This document shows, one piece after another, positions 63,501-64,000 of a DNA stretch of 64,000 bases. Position numbers and translations under genes: made by a program. The DNA is from Iris pallida (Eukaryota > Streptophyta > Magnoliopsida > Asparagales > Iridaceae): positions 6,936,629-7,000,628 of the forward strand of contig JANAVB010010791.1 in NCBI GenBank assembly GCA_029216955.1, read 5' to 3'. Numbering within the stretch: the stretch's first letter is position 1; each line of letters begins with the position of its first letter. The notes beneath the pieces are model-generated. The model was not told where the DNA came from, made no database searches, and saw nothing but the letters and a program-made list of their open reading frames with translations.

Positions 63501-63925
63501 CGAAGGGCGTGATGACGGTGGCGGTGGCAGTGTTGCCATCGGGGTGGGGTTTGTCGCAGGGCTCAGGACTAGGAAGGTTGGGGGTGTCGGGTGAGCGGTC
63601 GGTCGCGGTGGCGGCGCCTGGTCGCGGTGGTGATGGTGTTCTTATTTAATTTTGGGGTTCATGGTGGCCTTGAGTGATGGTGACGATGGTTTTCGACGGG
63701 GAATGGTGGAGGTGATGGTCGTGGAGTCGACGGGGGTGGCTGTGGCGAGACGGTGTCTGGTCATTAGAATAGGATTAGCGTTTAGGTGTTCGTCGTGTCC
63801 GGGTATCGGACATGGCAGGGGGATACTGGATTTGTGTCCAGGATGGTTGGACAAGGATTGATATTTGTATATATAAAAAGAAATAACCTATTGGAAAGAC
63901 ACCCGGGTCGGACCCGAGGCCGTCA
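60521..63925 (-). mobile_element. diverged copy of the LARD LTR, incomplete at the gap
   Basis: It begins TGTAACACCCCAGTCCC and follows the left LARD LTR block by block: the TTGGGCGGAGACAAATCC, CATGGGCCCTGGCT and GGTGTCTTGCCTGG segments and the late GC-rich block (about 62850-63640). Small indels are frequent, so it is clearly older or from a sister family. The empty CACTA site is recognisable at about 61246. The 205- and 171-codon frames in the GC-rich block are not conserved and are not genes. Confidence 0.85.
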
Positions 63926-63938
63926 NNNNNNNNNNNNN
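63926..63938. other. sequence gap of 13 Ns
   Basis: A run of 13 undetermined bases. The sequence on the two sides need not be truly adjacent. Confidence 1.
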
Positions 63939-64000
63939 TGGATCCAGAGCTCTTCATCGTGTTTGATGAGTTTCATCGATCCTTCCATCCTCGTCGTGAA
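63939..64000. other. short stretch after the gap, unassigned
   Basis: 62 bases with no recognisable feature and no evident continuity with the LTR to the left. Confidence 0.5.

Noticed and set aside
62699..63854. Reading frames of up to 205 codons on both strands
   Set aside because: Same situation in the diverged LTR copy; the frames are not conserved among the three LTR copies.

Overview
This window is repeat-dense nuclear DNA from a flowering plant. The evidence is one spliced plant gene, plant-type LTR retrotransposons with tRNA-Met primer sites, CACTA, hAT and Mutator-like elements, long (TA)n arrays and a short run of Ns. I cannot name the species. I saw no bacterial, viral-infection or organellar gene content and no tRNA, rRNA or CRISPR.

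Layout. 1-11.0 kb is degenerate LTR-retrotransposon sequence: a minus-strand, non-coding element with a primer site at 4797-4808, interrupted by a 3.3 kb solo LTR at 6390-9707. 11.0-12.0 kb holds a hAT-type MITE and a fold-back MITE. 12.3-24.6 kb holds the only host gene I can support, the first four coding exons (about 411 codons) of a PMT6-like putative methyltransferase on the + strand. Its introns are 1.9-5.8 kb and filled with small elements. The C-terminal third, roughly 180 residues by comparison with the family, does not appear in the remaining 39 kb.

25.8-57.8 kb is a nested stack that can be unpicked from target-site duplications and empty sites inside the window. The base is a tandem array of a 1,031 bp unit. 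A Sirevirus-like Ty1/Copia element with an env-like 3' reading frame inserted into it (43871-55276, duplication GCAGA). A non-coding LARD-type element with about 4 kb LTRs inserted next to it (26818-43823, duplication CGTAG). A 7,884 bp CACTA element then inserted in the right LTR of the LARD (32578-40461, duplication AAG). The empty CACTA site is in the left LTR, and the empty LARD site is in a neighbouring array unit.

The CACTA element is the most interesting object. It shows no transposase but carries pieces of several unrelated host genes. These are minus-strand exons matching the start of the meiotic HORMA protein ASY1, minus-strand exons resembling the RNA polymerase III subunit RPC4, and a broken, intronless stretch of the SKI-complex TPR protein SKI3. 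The SKI3 piece joins directly to the tail of a Ty3/Gypsy polyprotein and an LTR.

57.8-64 kb holds further non-coding retrotransposon sequence, a Mutator-like element with a 9 bp duplication and a GC-rich core (59483-60108), and a diverged relative of the LARD LTR that runs into a 13-base gap. Nothing here forms an operon or pathway. The value lies in the insertion history, the captured exons and the partial methyltransferase gene.
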